Below, one piece after another: positions 25,531 through 33,999 of a DNA stretch of 64,000 bases. The first letter of the stretch is position 1. Each line of letters starts with the position of its first letter. Source of the DNA: VFKU01 sp964620045 (lineage in GTDB: Bacteria; Hydrogenedentota; Hydrogenedentia; Hydrogenedentales; GCA-2746185); assembly GCA_964620045.1 (NCBI GenBank), contig CAZUJL010000009.1, positions 62,001-126,000 of the forward strand, read 5' to 3'. Below the pieces are notes generated by a model. It was not told the origin of the DNA and did no database searches. It saw only the letters and a list, made by a program, of their open reading frames with translations. The position numbers and the translations under genes are program-made.

Positions 25531-27231
25531 CTAGCCCAAGCTGTTGAGCGCGCCGCCCTGCGAGTTGAGCGAGTTCGTCAGCGTTTCGAGTTGCAGGAAC
25601 TGCCGGCGCAGGCGCGCCTCGCGCAGCGCAATCGCACGCTCGAGCGCTTCAATGCGCGTGTTATACGACGTAATCTGCGAGTCAATCGTGCCGCCGGCCT
25701 TCGCGCGTTCGTTCAGATACCCCGTCGACGACGTAGCGCCGTCGATGAAATTGAACATGGTGTCCGCGAGGCCGGTTTTCGCGCCGTTCGTGAACAACTG
25801 CGCGACACCTTCCTTGCTCGCGCCAATGGCCGCGCGCAACTTTGTATCGTCGATCTGAAGCTGGAATACCGCGTCCGAATCGAACACATCGCCGGTCGAG
25901 ATGCCGATGTCGCGCAGGCTCTCCACGTTACCCGGCAGGCCGGACACGCGCGAGAACACGTTCTGGCGCAGGAACTGCTCGATCGTGCGAATGGAACCGT
26001 CGTTTTCGAGCGTGCCGTCTTCCTTGGTGAGGTCGTTGATCTTCTTAATCGACTCGTTGAACTTGTCGACAAAGGACTTCACGTCCTCAACGGTTGCATC
26101 GACGTCGGGCGAGACGCTGATTGTGCTCGTGCCGACGCCGCGCAGGCTGAGCGACACACCCGAAATCGCGCTCGTCACGTCGTTGGAGTTGCTGGTCTGC
26201 ACCGCGCCGCCGTCAATGCGGTACTGCGCATCCACACCGGCCGTCTGCGTGGCCGCGGTGAGGTTGGTCCTGGCGATGAAGTTGCTCGTGCCGGCCTGGA
26301 AATTGATCGTGCGGCTGCCGAGGTTCTTCGACACGAATTTGAGTGTATCGGTCGTCTGATCGAAGGTCGCCGTCACGCCCGCGCTGGACGCGTTGATCCG
26401 GCCGATGACGTCGCCCAGCGAATCATTCGTCGGGTCGACCGTAATCGTGACGCCGTTGATGCGGAAGTTGCCGGCCGTGATGGAGCCGCCCGCGAACGTG
26501 ACCGTGTTCAGGTTGTCGGCGATGTTCGCCGCACCGAGAATGCGCTGGCCGGTGACCGTCGTTGAGCCGCTGAGATTGGTCGACTGCACCGCACCCTGCA
26601 CGCCGAAGGTCGACAGGATATTGCTCGTGTCGCCGGTCGCGCCAAAGTTGATGATCGAGGTGTTGCCCGCGGTCGTGTTCGTGAAGCTGATGGTGTCCGT
26701 GCCCGCGTTGTACGTCGCGGTGACGCCCGCGGCGCTCGCATTGATCTGACCAATCAGCGTGTTCAGCGAGGTCGACGCCGGGTTCACGTTGAACTGCACG
26801 CCGTTGATGGTGAAGGTGCCGGAGGATATCTGCGACGAGATGCCGCTGGAATTCAGATTCGCGGCCGGATTGATCGGCGCGCCGAGGCGCGCGCTGCTGC
26901 GCGCATTCGTCGCCGTCGCCAATTGGACCACTTCGACATTGAAGCTGCCTTGGGTCGGCGCGGAGCCGATGGCCGAGGCCGTGACCACGCTCTCGTTTGT
27001 GGACGGCGTGCTGAAGTCTTTGAACTTGAGGCCGAGCTGGAAGTCTTTGAACAGATTGCGCAGCGACAAGAGCGAGGTACGCAGTTCGCCGACGCTTTTG
27101 CGCTGGGCTTCGAGACCCGTAATCCGGGATTTGATGCGGTTGACCGGCTGGCGCTCGATCGCGATCAACTGGCTAATGATCGTGTTCGAGTCGATGCCGG
27201 AGATCATCCCGCCGATGCTAAAACCACCCAT
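25531..27231 (-). CDS. fliD: Flagellar hook-associated protein 2 (filament cap)
   Basis: Caps the growing filament and guides flagellin insertion; 566 aa. The N-terminus M-G-G-F-S-I-G-G-M-I-S-G-I-D-S-N-T-I-I matches the FliD D0 start. The middle holds two flagellin-IN-type repeats, each with (F/N)-x-I-N-G-V and V-I/L-x-x-I-N-A-S-(A/S)-A-G-V-T-A (around residues 145-175 and 255-290). The C-terminal coiled coil (Y-N-T-R-I-E-A-L-E-R-A-I) is the D0/D1 helix. A sigma-28-like promoter lies 29 bases upstream and fliS follows. Confidence 0.95.
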   Translation of the reverse strand: MGGFSIGGMISGIDSNTIISQLIAIERQPVNRIKSRITGLEAQRKSVGELRTSLLSLRNLFKDFQLGLKFKDFSTPSTNESVVTASAIGSAPTQGSFNVEVVQLATATNARSSARLGAPINPAANLNSSGISSQISSGTFTINGVQFNVNPASTSLNTLIGQINASAAGVTATYNAGTDTISFTNTTAGNTSIINFGATGDTSNILSTFGVQGAVQSTNLSGSTTVTGQRILGAANIADNLNTVTFAGGSITAGNFRINGVTITVDPTNDSLGDVIGRINASSAGVTATFDQTTDTLKFVSKNLGSRTINFQAGTSNFIARTNLTAATQTAGVDAQYRIDGGAVQTSNSNDVTSAISGVSLSLRGVGTSTISVSPDVDATVEDVKSFVDKFNESIKKINDLTKEDGTLENDGSIRTIEQFLRQNVFSRVSGLPGNVESLRDIGISTGDVFDSDAVFQLQIDDTKLRAAIGASKEGVAQLFTNGAKTGLADTMFNFIDGATSSTGYLNERAKAGGTIDSQITSYNTRIEALERAIALREARLRRQFLQLETLTNSLNSQGGALNSLG

Positions 27232-27259
27232 TGCCTAGCCTCCCGTACTGCTCCCCAGT

Positions 27260-27287
27260 ATATCGGCGCGAAACCGGTCAAACTTTA
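27260..27287 (-). promoter_or_regulatory. Sigma-28 (FliA) promoter for fliD-fliS
   Basis: On the minus strand, TAAAGTTT (27287-27280), a 12-base spacer, then GCCGATAT (27267-27260). The enterobacterial sigma-28 consensus is TAAAGTTT, N11, GCCGATAA, so 15 of 16 motif bases match and the spacer is one base longer. It lies 29 bases before the fliD start. Confidence 0.85.
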
Positions 27288-27344
27288 GTCCCTGCAACAC
27301 GACACAAGTGCCTGTCTATCAATACATTACGTTAGAATTTCCCT

Positions 27345-27386
27345 AAAAAGCGAACCGGGCACGCCCCCCTTTGGCGGCGTGCCCGG
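27345..27386 (-). terminator. Terminator of the GspF/PilC gene
   Basis: 11-bp perfect stem CCGGGCACGCC (27355-27365) with GGCGTGCCCGG (27376-27386) and a 10-base loop. On the minus strand it is followed by GTTCGCTTTTT. It sits 18 bases after the stop of the upstream gene, separating it from fliD. Confidence 0.78.
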
Positions 27387-27404
27387 CAGATTCCTAAGAT
27401 TTTC

Positions 27405-28613
27405 TCACGACACGAGTTGTGTCAGGTTCAGGATCGGCATGAACAGCGCGATGATGATGCCACCGACCACGATACCCATGACGACGAGCAAGATCGGCTC
27501 GATCATGCTGGTCATGGCGTCGACCAAGGCCTTCACTTCCGCATCGTAGAAGTCAGCGATCTTTTCCAGCATGACTTCAAGGGCACCGGTCTTTTCGCCG
27601 ACGCCAATCATGCGGGTCACCATCGGCGGGAACTCGCCATTGCGCGAGAGCGGGTCCGCCAGCGTCTCACCGTTACGGACGCCTTCGGCCGTCGTGCGAA
27701 TCACCTTGGCAAACACTTCATTGCCGGAGGTGCGCTCGGCGATTTCCAGCGCCTGCAGGATGGCCACGCCGCTGCGGGTCAGGGTCGCCAGCGTACGCGT
27801 GAAGCGGCTGACGGCGACCTTACGCAAAAGCTGGCCGAAAATCGGCAGTTTCAGCTTGAGTGCATCGATCTGGTACTTGCCGGCCGGCGTGCGGTTGTAA
27901 AGCACCACACCGAAGCAGGCGGCGCCGACCACACCCAGCAACACAAAGGCTTTCCAGCTACGCAGGGTGTTGCTGACGGCGATGAGGATCTGGGTCGGCT
28001 TGGGCAACTGCGCGCCCATTTCCGTGAAAATACGCTCGAACTGGGGCACCACGAAGAGCATAAGCCCCGAGGCAATCATCAAAATGATGGTCAGCGAGAC
28101 GACCGGATAGATCATCGCGCCGCGGATACGACGCTTCAGTTCCGCCGTGGCTTCCATATAGTCGGCCAGGCGAATCAGCACGCCGTCCAGGTCACCACTC
28201 ACTTCGCCCGCGCGCACCATGCTGACGTAGAGGTCAGGGAAGATGCGTTTAAACGGCTTCAGGGCGTCCGAGAAGGTCTCACCACCCTCGACGCTGGTGG
28301 CAATCTCGCGGATGACCTTGGCAAAAACGACGTCTTCGGTCTGCTCGGCCAGGATGTCCAGCGACTGGAGCAGCGGAAGACCGGCATTGACCATGGTCGA
28401 CAACTGACGCGTGAAGATAAGCACTTCATTCGTCTTGACCCGGCGGCTGCTCAGGCCTCTCCCAAGCCCGGCTTTTTCGCGAATCGACTGCTGGTCTGGT
28501 GTCAGTCCCTTGTCGCGAAGCGTCTGGATCAGCGCAGTCCGATTCTGCGCCTGCAACGTGCCGCGCTGGATTTTTCCATCGCGTCCACGAGCAGCATAGG
28601 CGTACGTAGGCAT
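27405..28613 (-). CDS. Type II secretion / type IV pilus inner-membrane protein (GspF/PilC)
   Basis: Polytopic platform protein of type IV pili or type II secretion, 402 aa, normal length. N-terminal P-T-Y-A-Y-A-A-R-G-R-D-G-K-I-Q-R-G-T is diagnostic. It has two T2SSF domains, each with the F-T-R-x-L-(S/A)-T-(M/L) helix: I-F-T-R-Q-L-S-T-M-V-N-A-G-L-P-L-L near residue 65 and R-F-T-R-T-L-A-T-L-T-R-S-G-V-A-I near 270. Three transmembrane helices are visible (A-M-I-Y-P-V-V-S-L-T-I-I, V-L-L-G-V-V-G-A and the C-terminal L-L-V-V-M-G-I-V-V-G-G). No other pilus gene is adjacent, so PilC and GspF cannot be separated. Confidence 0.95.
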   Translation of the reverse strand: MPTYAYAARGRDGKIQRGTLQAQNRTALIQTLRDKGLTPDQQSIREKAGLGRGLSSRRVKTNEVLIFTRQLSTMVNAGLPLLQSLDILAEQTEDVVFAKVIREIATSVEGGETFSDALKPFKRIFPDLYVSMVRAGEVSGDLDGVLIRLADYMEATAELKRRIRGAMIYPVVSLTIILMIASGLMLFVVPQFERIFTEMGAQLPKPTQILIAVSNTLRSWKAFVLLGVVGAACFGVVLYNRTPAGKYQIDALKLKLPIFGQLLRKVAVSRFTRTLATLTRSGVAILQALEIAERTSGNEVFAKVIRTTAEGVRNGETLADPLSRNGEFPPMVTRMIGVGEKTGALEVMLEKIADFYDAEVKALVDAMTSMIEPILLVVMGIVVGGIIIALFMPILNLTQLVS

Positions 28614-28648
28614 GGCGAATCTCCCCCGAGGTGGCCCCCTGTATTCGG

Positions 28649-28678
28649 ATTGTACCCGTGGTTTTTCTGTTTTGACAA
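28649..28678 (-). promoter_or_regulatory. Sigma-70-type promoter for the GspF/PilC gene
   Basis: Minus-strand TTGTCA (28678-28673), an 18-base spacer, TACAAT (28654-28649), 35 bases upstream of the start codon. A GGGGGAG ribosome site follows. Four or five of six bases match each consensus hexamer. Confidence 0.6.
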
Positions 28679-28913
28679 CAGATTACCCAGAAAAGAAATG
28701 CGGAATTGGACGGGGTAAACGATTTAAGACACAGGACTTAGGTGTCTCAATCTAATTGCTGTGTTTCAATTCTGTTTCAAAAGCCTATTTTATGGGTTTT
28801 TTGTCGATTTTAAGTCTCGGCGCGGAACTTGGCCTCGCAGCACTCACTGGTACACTGGTTGTACCACGAATGAAACAGTGAACAGGTGAGCTTTTCGACT
28901 TTTTCGACACAGT
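28679..28913. other. AT-rich intergenic region
   Basis: No gene seen in the part of the 300-bp gap upstream of the GspF promoter. It is markedly AT-rich (several T-runs near 28740-28815) and holds one perfect small inverted repeat, TGGTACA (28848-28854) with TGTACCA (28860-28866), spaced by five bases. That could be an operator or a weak terminator for the epimerase gene ending at 28914. Confidence 0.4.
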
Positions 28914-29810
28914 TCAGACCCCAACCATCGCCTGCAGGGCAGGCGCGAGGAGTGGATCGTGGAATCGATATCCGGCGGCTTCGAGCTTTCGCGGATACAC
29001 CCGGACACCCCCGAGCGCGAGGTCAGCCATCTGCCCTAGCGCCAGGCGCATGGCGAATTCGGGGACCGGAATGAGGGCGGGCCGATGGAGGACATGCGCC
29101 AAGGCGGTTGTGAATTCCTGGTTGGTTACCGGATTCGGCGCTACGGCGTTTACCGGACCGCGCAGCGTCTCGGTATGGATGGCGAAGTCGATGATATTGA
29201 CGGTTTCACCGAGGGTTTGCCAGCTAAAATACTGCCGCCCGGACCCTATACGCCCGCCCAGCCCTATGCGGAATGGCAGCGCGATGGCTGGAAGCGCGCC
29301 GCCTTTGGATGCCAGCACTATCCCGGAACGGAGCGAAACCACCCGTATGCCGGCCTCGCTCGCGGGTTCGGCTGCAGCTTCCCAGTCTTTGCACAGTTGA
29401 GCGACAAAATCCGAGCCGGGCGGGCTGTCCTCCGTGAGTACCTCGTTGCCCCGATCAGCGCCATATACCCCCGTGGCGCTCGCGCAGATCAGAGATTCCG
29501 GCTTGTCAGACGCCTGGGCCAAGGTGCGGGCGAGCAGGTTTACAGGCTCAATACGGCTCGCCCGAAGTTCCCGTTTGCGGGCCTCGTTCCATCGGCGGCT
29601 GAATATACCGGCCCCGGAGAGGCACACGGCGGTATCGAAGCCCTCCACGGCCGCGGGGGCTAGCGCGCCCTTTGCCGGGTCCCAGGGGATTTCTTGAGGG
29701 TCGCGGGGCTTTCGCCGTACGAGGTGGTAGACCTCGTGGCCCAAGGCCTCCCAAAAGGTGGTCAGCGCCCCGCCAATCAATCCGCTTGCACCAGCCGTCA
29801 GAATCCGCAT
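28914..29810 (-). CDS. TIGR01777-family NAD(P)-dependent epimerase/SDR39U1
   Basis: Extended SDR-fold nucleotide-binding protein, 298 aa. The N-terminus M-R-I-L-T-A-G-A-S-G-L-I-G-G-A-L has the G-x-x-G-x-x-G NAD(P) motif. C-L-S-G-A-G-I and W-N-E-A-R-K-R-E-L-R-A-S-R are hallmark motifs of the TIGR01777 (YfcH-like) family. S-A-T-G-V-Y-G-A carries the catalytic Tyr. N-A-V-A-P-N-P-V-T-N-Q-E-F and the C-terminal DUF1731-type domain complete it. Biochemical substrate is unknown for this family. Confidence 0.93.
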   Translation of the reverse strand: MRILTAGASGLIGGALTTFWEALGHEVYHLVRRKPRDPQEIPWDPAKGALAPAAVEGFDTAVCLSGAGIFSRRWNEARKRELRASRIEPVNLLARTLAQASDKPESLICASATGVYGADRGNEVLTEDSPPGSDFVAQLCKDWEAAAEPASEAGIRVVSLRSGIVLASKGGALPAIALPFRIGLGGRIGSGRQYFSWQTLGETVNIIDFAIHTETLRGPVNAVAPNPVTNQEFTTALAHVLHRPALIPVPEFAMRLALGQMADLALGGVRVYPRKLEAAGYRFHDPLLAPALQAMVGV

Positions 29811-29977
29811 GAACGCTCCTCAGGGCTGATTATGGACTGCCCTGACCACGAGAACAACGGCAACCCGAGGGCGGTTGCGGGGATTCATAAGAGTAAGGTG
29901 AATTGTATTTATAGTTGCAAGTGCTTGACGGCAAACATTTTCCTATGATTCAATTCGAGGCCTAACTAGGACGTCCC

Positions 29978-30484
29978 GTGAAGCTACAAGACGAACTCGG
30001 CCTGAAGGCCCCCTTCCAAGACATGCGCCACGAGACCGTGCTCAATCTCGTGCGCACCGCAACGTTGCTGTCCGCCCGGGCGACGCAACTCTTCCGGCAG
30101 TTCGACCTGACGGAGGCGCAGTTCAATGTGTTGTTCGCGCTGAAATTCTCGCAGGCGTCGATCACGCAGGCGGAACTCGGCAAGCGCTTGGTCGTCACTC
30201 GGGCGAGCATCACGTCCGTCCTGGACAAGCTCGAAGCCAAGGGCCTCGTGAAGCGCATCGATGTGCCGGAGAACAGGCGCATTCACCACGTGGAACTGAC
30301 TGACACCGGCCGCAAACTGGTGGAAGAAGTCGAACCGCTGTATCGGCGCGAAGTGCGGGAGGTCTTGGGCGATCTCGCGGACGCCGAGTGTCATTCACTG
30401 ATCAATCTCACGGAACGGGTCCGTGAACGCGCGCGGCAACGAATCGCGCGGAACGGATCGCACGACGAGTCGAACGACGATTAG
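29978..30484 (+). CDS. MarR family transcriptional regulator
   Basis: Winged-helix regulator, 168 aa, starting at GTG 29978 with an AGGA-type ribosome site 7-9 bases upstream. DNA-binding region: L-T-E-A-Q-F-N-V-L-F-A-L, then T-Q-A-E-L-G-K-R-L-V-V-T-R-A-S-I-T-S-V-L-D-K-L-E (recognition helix) and the wing R-I-D-V-P-E-N-R-R-I-H-H-V. It lies 78 bases ahead of the large lipid-remodelling gene on the same strand and may regulate it; no operator was recognised. The C-terminal tail (G-S-H-D-E-S-N-D-D) is acidic and unconserved. Confidence 0.92.
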   Translation: MKLQDELGLKAPFQDMRHETVLNLVRTATLLSARATQLFRQFDLTEAQFNVLFALKFSQASITQAELGKRLVVTRASITSVLDKLEAKGLVKRIDVPENRRIHHVELTDTGRKLVEEVEPLYRREVREVLGDLADAECHSLINLTERVRERARQRIARNGSHDESNDD

Positions 30485-30562
30485 AATTTTTCGCGCCGGC
30501 GCGCTGGGAGTTGCGCCGGCAGTTTTCCGGATGCGCCGCTGGTCCGGTGTTCGGGGCGCTGC

Positions 30563-33500
30563 ATGAAACAGGCATACGACAAATCGAATTTTCCGCGCGG
30601 CTTCTGGCCGTATGTGTTTGCGCAATTTCAGACCGCGCTGAGCGATACGATTTTCCGGCTGACGGTGGTATTCGCGCTGGCGCGTTCGACCGGCGCAACA
30701 GACAGCACGGAAGCTTCCGGCTCGATCAGCGCCATCGCGATGCTGCTGTTCGCGGTGCCCTTCTTCCTGTTTCCGGCGCAGTTCGGCGCGATCTCCGATC
30801 GATTCCCGAAGCAATCCGTGGCGATGTGGATGAAGTCGATCGAAGTATTGATTATGTGTTGTGCCGGCATTGCGCTGTACACCGAAAGCGCGGTGCTGCT
30901 CTACGGCACGCTCTTCCTCACGGCGATTCATAGCGCGCAATTCGGCCCGTGCAAGTACGGCATCGTGCCCGAGGCCACGCCGGAGGATCGGCTCTCCTGG
31001 GCAAACGGCATCGTGCAAGGCACGACGATGATCGCCGTCGTCACCGGTGCGGGCATTGCCGGATATATGTTTACCGCGCTGAATGCCCGCGGCGCCGTGC
31101 ACTGGGCCGCGCTGGTACTCGTTGGACTCGCCATCTGCGGCTTGCTCACCGCGCGCAAGATGTTCGCGCCGCCGGCGGCCAATCCAAATCAATCCATTCC
31201 GTTGAACCCGTATAAGGGCATGCGCGAGCACTTCGTGCTGTTCTGGAAGGATCGATGGCTAGGCATCGCGGTCGTCGGCTACACCTTTATCTGGGGCGTC
31301 GCGGCACTCGTGCAGGCGAACCTGGTGCCGTTCGGCTATGTCACCTTCGGTCTTGCCGAGGATGACATGAGCCTGATCCTGGCGTCGGTGACGCTGGGCA
31401 TCGCCGTGGGCTCTGTAGCCGCGGGCCGGTTCTCGCGCGGACGGGTCGAGCCCGGCCTCGCACCGCTGGGCACGCTGGGCATGGCCATTTGCTGCGTGTT
31501 GCTCGGCTACCCTTGGTACAACTACTACGGCGCGATGCTGCTCCTCTTCGGCGTCGGTTTCTCCGGCGGACTGCTCGTCGTGCCGGTCGTGGCGTTGCTG
31601 CAACAGCGCAGCCCGGCCGCCTCGCGCGGCAGCATATTGACGACGGTCAACATGGTGTCGTGGATCGGCATCGCGATGGCCGCCGGCGCGGAACTTCTCC
31701 TGAGCAAACTCAGCCTCGAGCCGACGACGGTTTTCCTGTTCTGCGGTGCGGCCACGGTCGTGTTCGGCGGGTTCCTCATCCTCGCGCAGCCGTTGTTTAT
31801 CCTGCGCACGGCGCTGTGGCTGATTGCGAATACCATCTACCGCATCCGGGTTTTCGGGCGCACGAACATTCCGGAAACCGGCGGCGCGCTGCTGGTGGCG
31901 AACCACACCTCCTTCCTCGACGCGCTTGTGATCACAGCCGCGCTCGATCGGCGCGTGCGCTTCGTGATGCACCGCGGCGAGTACGATGTACCCTGGATCC
32001 GCGGGCTGGCGCGCATGATGGGCGCTATCCCCGTCTCCGCCGGCGGTGGTCCGCGCGAAGTGGTGCAGTCGCTGCGTTCGGCGACGGAATCGCTGAGCGC
32101 GGGCGACCTCGTGTGCATCTTCGCCGAGGGCCAGATCACGCGCTCGGGCCAGATGATGCCGTTCCGCAAGGGCTTTGACCGCATCATGAAGGGCGTCGAT
32201 GCGCCGATCATTCCGGTGCATGTCGACAATGTCTGGGGCACGCTGTTCCGCTTCGTCGAAGGCAAGTTCATCTGGAAGTGGCCGAACCGCATCCCCTTCC
32301 CCATCATGGTCGGCTTCGGCAAACCCATGCCGTCGGACAGCAACGCGTATCAGCTCCGTGCGTCGATTCAGGAACTCGGCACCGAGGCGTATAGCGAGCC
32401 GGAACTGATGCCGCGGCTGTTGCACCGTCAGTTCATCAGCAAGGTGCGCTGGCATCCGTTCCAGTTGCTCCTGGCCGATGCGCGCAGCGGCGAGTTATCC
32501 GCCATCAAAACGCTGACGGGTGCCATCGCGTTTGCCCGCAAGCTGCAGAACATTATCGGCAAGGACGAAGAAATGGTCGGCCTATTGCTGCCGCAGTCGG
32601 TCGGCTCCACGCTGGCCAATGCCGCGCTCACGATGATGGGCAAGGTGGCCGTGAACCTGAACTACACGGCGTCGAACGAAGCCATCGCGGCGGCGGCGCA
32701 GCAATGCAAAATGAAGCACGTGCTGACGTCGAAGGCTTTCCTCGAGCAAATGCCCGTGCAGGTGCCCGGTGAAGCGATCTACCTCGAAGATGTGCGTGAG
32801 TCCGTGCAAAAAGGCGATCGCATCCGCGCGCTACTGATGGCGTTCTTCATGCCGGTGCGGATGCTGGAGCGCAAGCTCGGCGCGCCGGAATCGCGCAGCG
32901 TGCACGATCTCGCCACGATTATTTTCTCCAGCGGCTCCGAGGGCGAGCCGAAGGGCGTGATGCTGACGCACTACAACGTGTCCAAGAATATCGAAGCCGC
33001 GATGCAGGTGTTCCCGCATAAAAAGGGCGACTGCATCGTGGGCATGCTGCCCTTCTTCCACTCCTTCGGCTACACCGCCACGCTGTGGCTGGTGCTGGCG
33101 TCTGCCCATTTCCGCGCCTTCTTCCACCCGAACCCGCTGGAAGCGCGCGCGATTGGCGAGCTGATTCAGAAGTACAAAGGCACGATCATGTTCAGCACGT
33201 CCACATTCCTGCACGGCTTCATCCGCCGTTGTACGCCGGAACAGATGGTCTCGCTGCGCTTCGTGATCACGGGCGCGGAAAAACTCGCGCCGCGCGTGCG
33301 TGATGCGTTCAAGGAAAAGTTCGGCGTGGAGCCGCTCGAAGGCTACGGCACCACCGAGTGCGCGCCGATCGTGTCGCTGAACTTGCCAGACGTGCGCGCG
33401 CCGGGCTTCTACCTCAAGGGCACAAAACGTGGCTCGATCGGCCTGCCGCTGCCGGGCATCAGCGTGCGCATTGTTGATCCGGATACGCGCGAGGTCCTGC

Positions 33501-33994
33501 AGAACGGTCGCGCGGGTCTGCTGATGGTGAAAGGCCCGAACGTCATGCGCGGGTACCTCGGCAAGCCGGAGAAAACCAAGCAGGTCCTGCAAGACGGCTG
33601 GTACGAGACGGGAGACATCTCGACCATCGACGAGGACGGCTTCATCACGATCACCGACCGCCTCGCGCGCTTCTCGAAGATCGGCGGCGAGATGGTGTCG
33701 CACACGAAGATCGAAGACGAGCTGCACAAAGTGCTCAACGAGCCCGAGCGCAAACTCGCCGTCGCGGGCGTGCCGGATGAAAACAAGGGCGAGCGCCTCG
33801 TGGTGCTGCATACGCTGACCGACGAGGAATTCGACAACCTGATGAGCCGGCTGGACGAGACCGGCCTGCCGAACCTGTGGATTCCGAAGGCGAAGGCGTA
33901 TTACAAAGTCGACCTCATCCCCATCCTCGGCAGCGGAAAAATGGACCTCAAGGCCGTGAAGGAACTCGCGCGCAAGCTCGACGTGGGCGAATAA
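30563..33994 (+). CDS. aas: LplT-PlsC-acyl-ACP synthetase fusion (acyltransferase/synthetase)
   Basis: Three-domain inner-membrane protein of 1143 aa for lysophospholipid re-acylation. Residues 1-~415 are an MFS domain like LplT (flips lysophospholipid inward; opens with F-W-P-Y-V-F-A-Q-F-Q-T-A-L-S-D). A PlsC-type acyltransferase follows, with N-H448-T-S-F-L-D, F-A-E-G and P-V-H-V-D near 447-560. Residues ~640-1143 are an AMP-forming acyl-ACP synthetase: S-S-G-S-E-G-E-P-K-G (~789-798), G-Y-G-T-T-E-C-A-P and Y-E-T-G-D. In enterobacteria LplT and Aas are separate; fused versions are known in other bacteria. The next gene, a membrane-anchored esterase, starts 6 bases later and may act in the same pathway. 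Confidence 0.94.
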   Translation: MKQAYDKSNFPRGFWPYVFAQFQTALSDTIFRLTVVFALARSTGATDSTEASGSISAIAMLLFAVPFFLFPAQFGAISDRFPKQSVAMWMKSIEVLIMCCAGIALYTESAVLLYGTLFLTAIHSAQFGPCKYGIVPEATPEDRLSWANGIVQGTTMIAVVTGAGIAGYMFTALNARGAVHWAALVLVGLAICGLLTARKMFAPPAANPNQSIPLNPYKGMREHFVLFWKDRWLGIAVVGYTFIWGVAALVQANLVPFGYVTFGLAEDDMSLILASVTLGIAVGSVAAGRFSRGRVEPGLAPLGTLGMAICCVLLGYPWYNYYGAMLLLFGVGFSGGLLVVPVVALLQQRSPAASRGSILTTVNMVSWIGIAMAAGAELLLSKLSLEPTTVFLFCGAATVVFGGFLILAQPLFILRTALWLIANTIYRIRVFGRTNIPETGGALLVANHTSFLDALVITAALDRRVRFVMHRGEYDVPWIRGLARMMGAIPVSAGGGPREVVQSLRSATESLSAGDLVCIFAEGQITRSGQMMPFRKGFDRIMKGVDAPIIPVHVDNVWGTLFRFVEGKFIWKWPNRIPFPIMVGFGKPMPSDSNAYQLRASIQELGTEAYSEPELMPRLLHRQFISKVRWHPFQLLLADARSGELSAIKTLTGAIAFARKLQNIIGKDEEMVGLLLPQSVGSTLANAALTMMGKVAVNLNYTASNEAIAAAAQQCKMKHVLTSKAFLEQMPVQVPGEAIYLEDVRESVQKGDRIRALLMAFFMPVRMLERKLGAPESRSVHDLATIIFSSGSEGEPKGVMLTHYNVSKNIEAAMQVFPHKKGDCIVGMLPFFHSFGYTATLWLVLASAHFRAFFHPNPLEARAIGELIQKYKGTIMFSTSTFLHGFIRRCTPEQMVSLRFVITGAEKLAPRVRDAFKEKFGVEPLEGYGTTECAPIVSLNLPDVRAPGFYLKGTKRGSIGLPLPGISVRIVDPDTREVLQNGRAGLLMVKGPNVMRGYLGKPEKTKQVLQDGWYETGDISTIDEDGFITITDRLARFSKIGGEMVSHTKIEDELHKVLNEPERKLAVAGVPDENKGERLVVLHTLTDEEFDNLMSRLDETGLPNLWIPKAKAYYKVDLIPILGSGKMDLKAVKELARKLDVGE

Positions 33995-33999
33995 CCTCC

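Noticed and set aside
29925..29949. TTGACG with TATGAT upstream of the MarR gene at 29978
   Set aside because: The spacer is only 13 bases, too short for a sigma-70 promoter.
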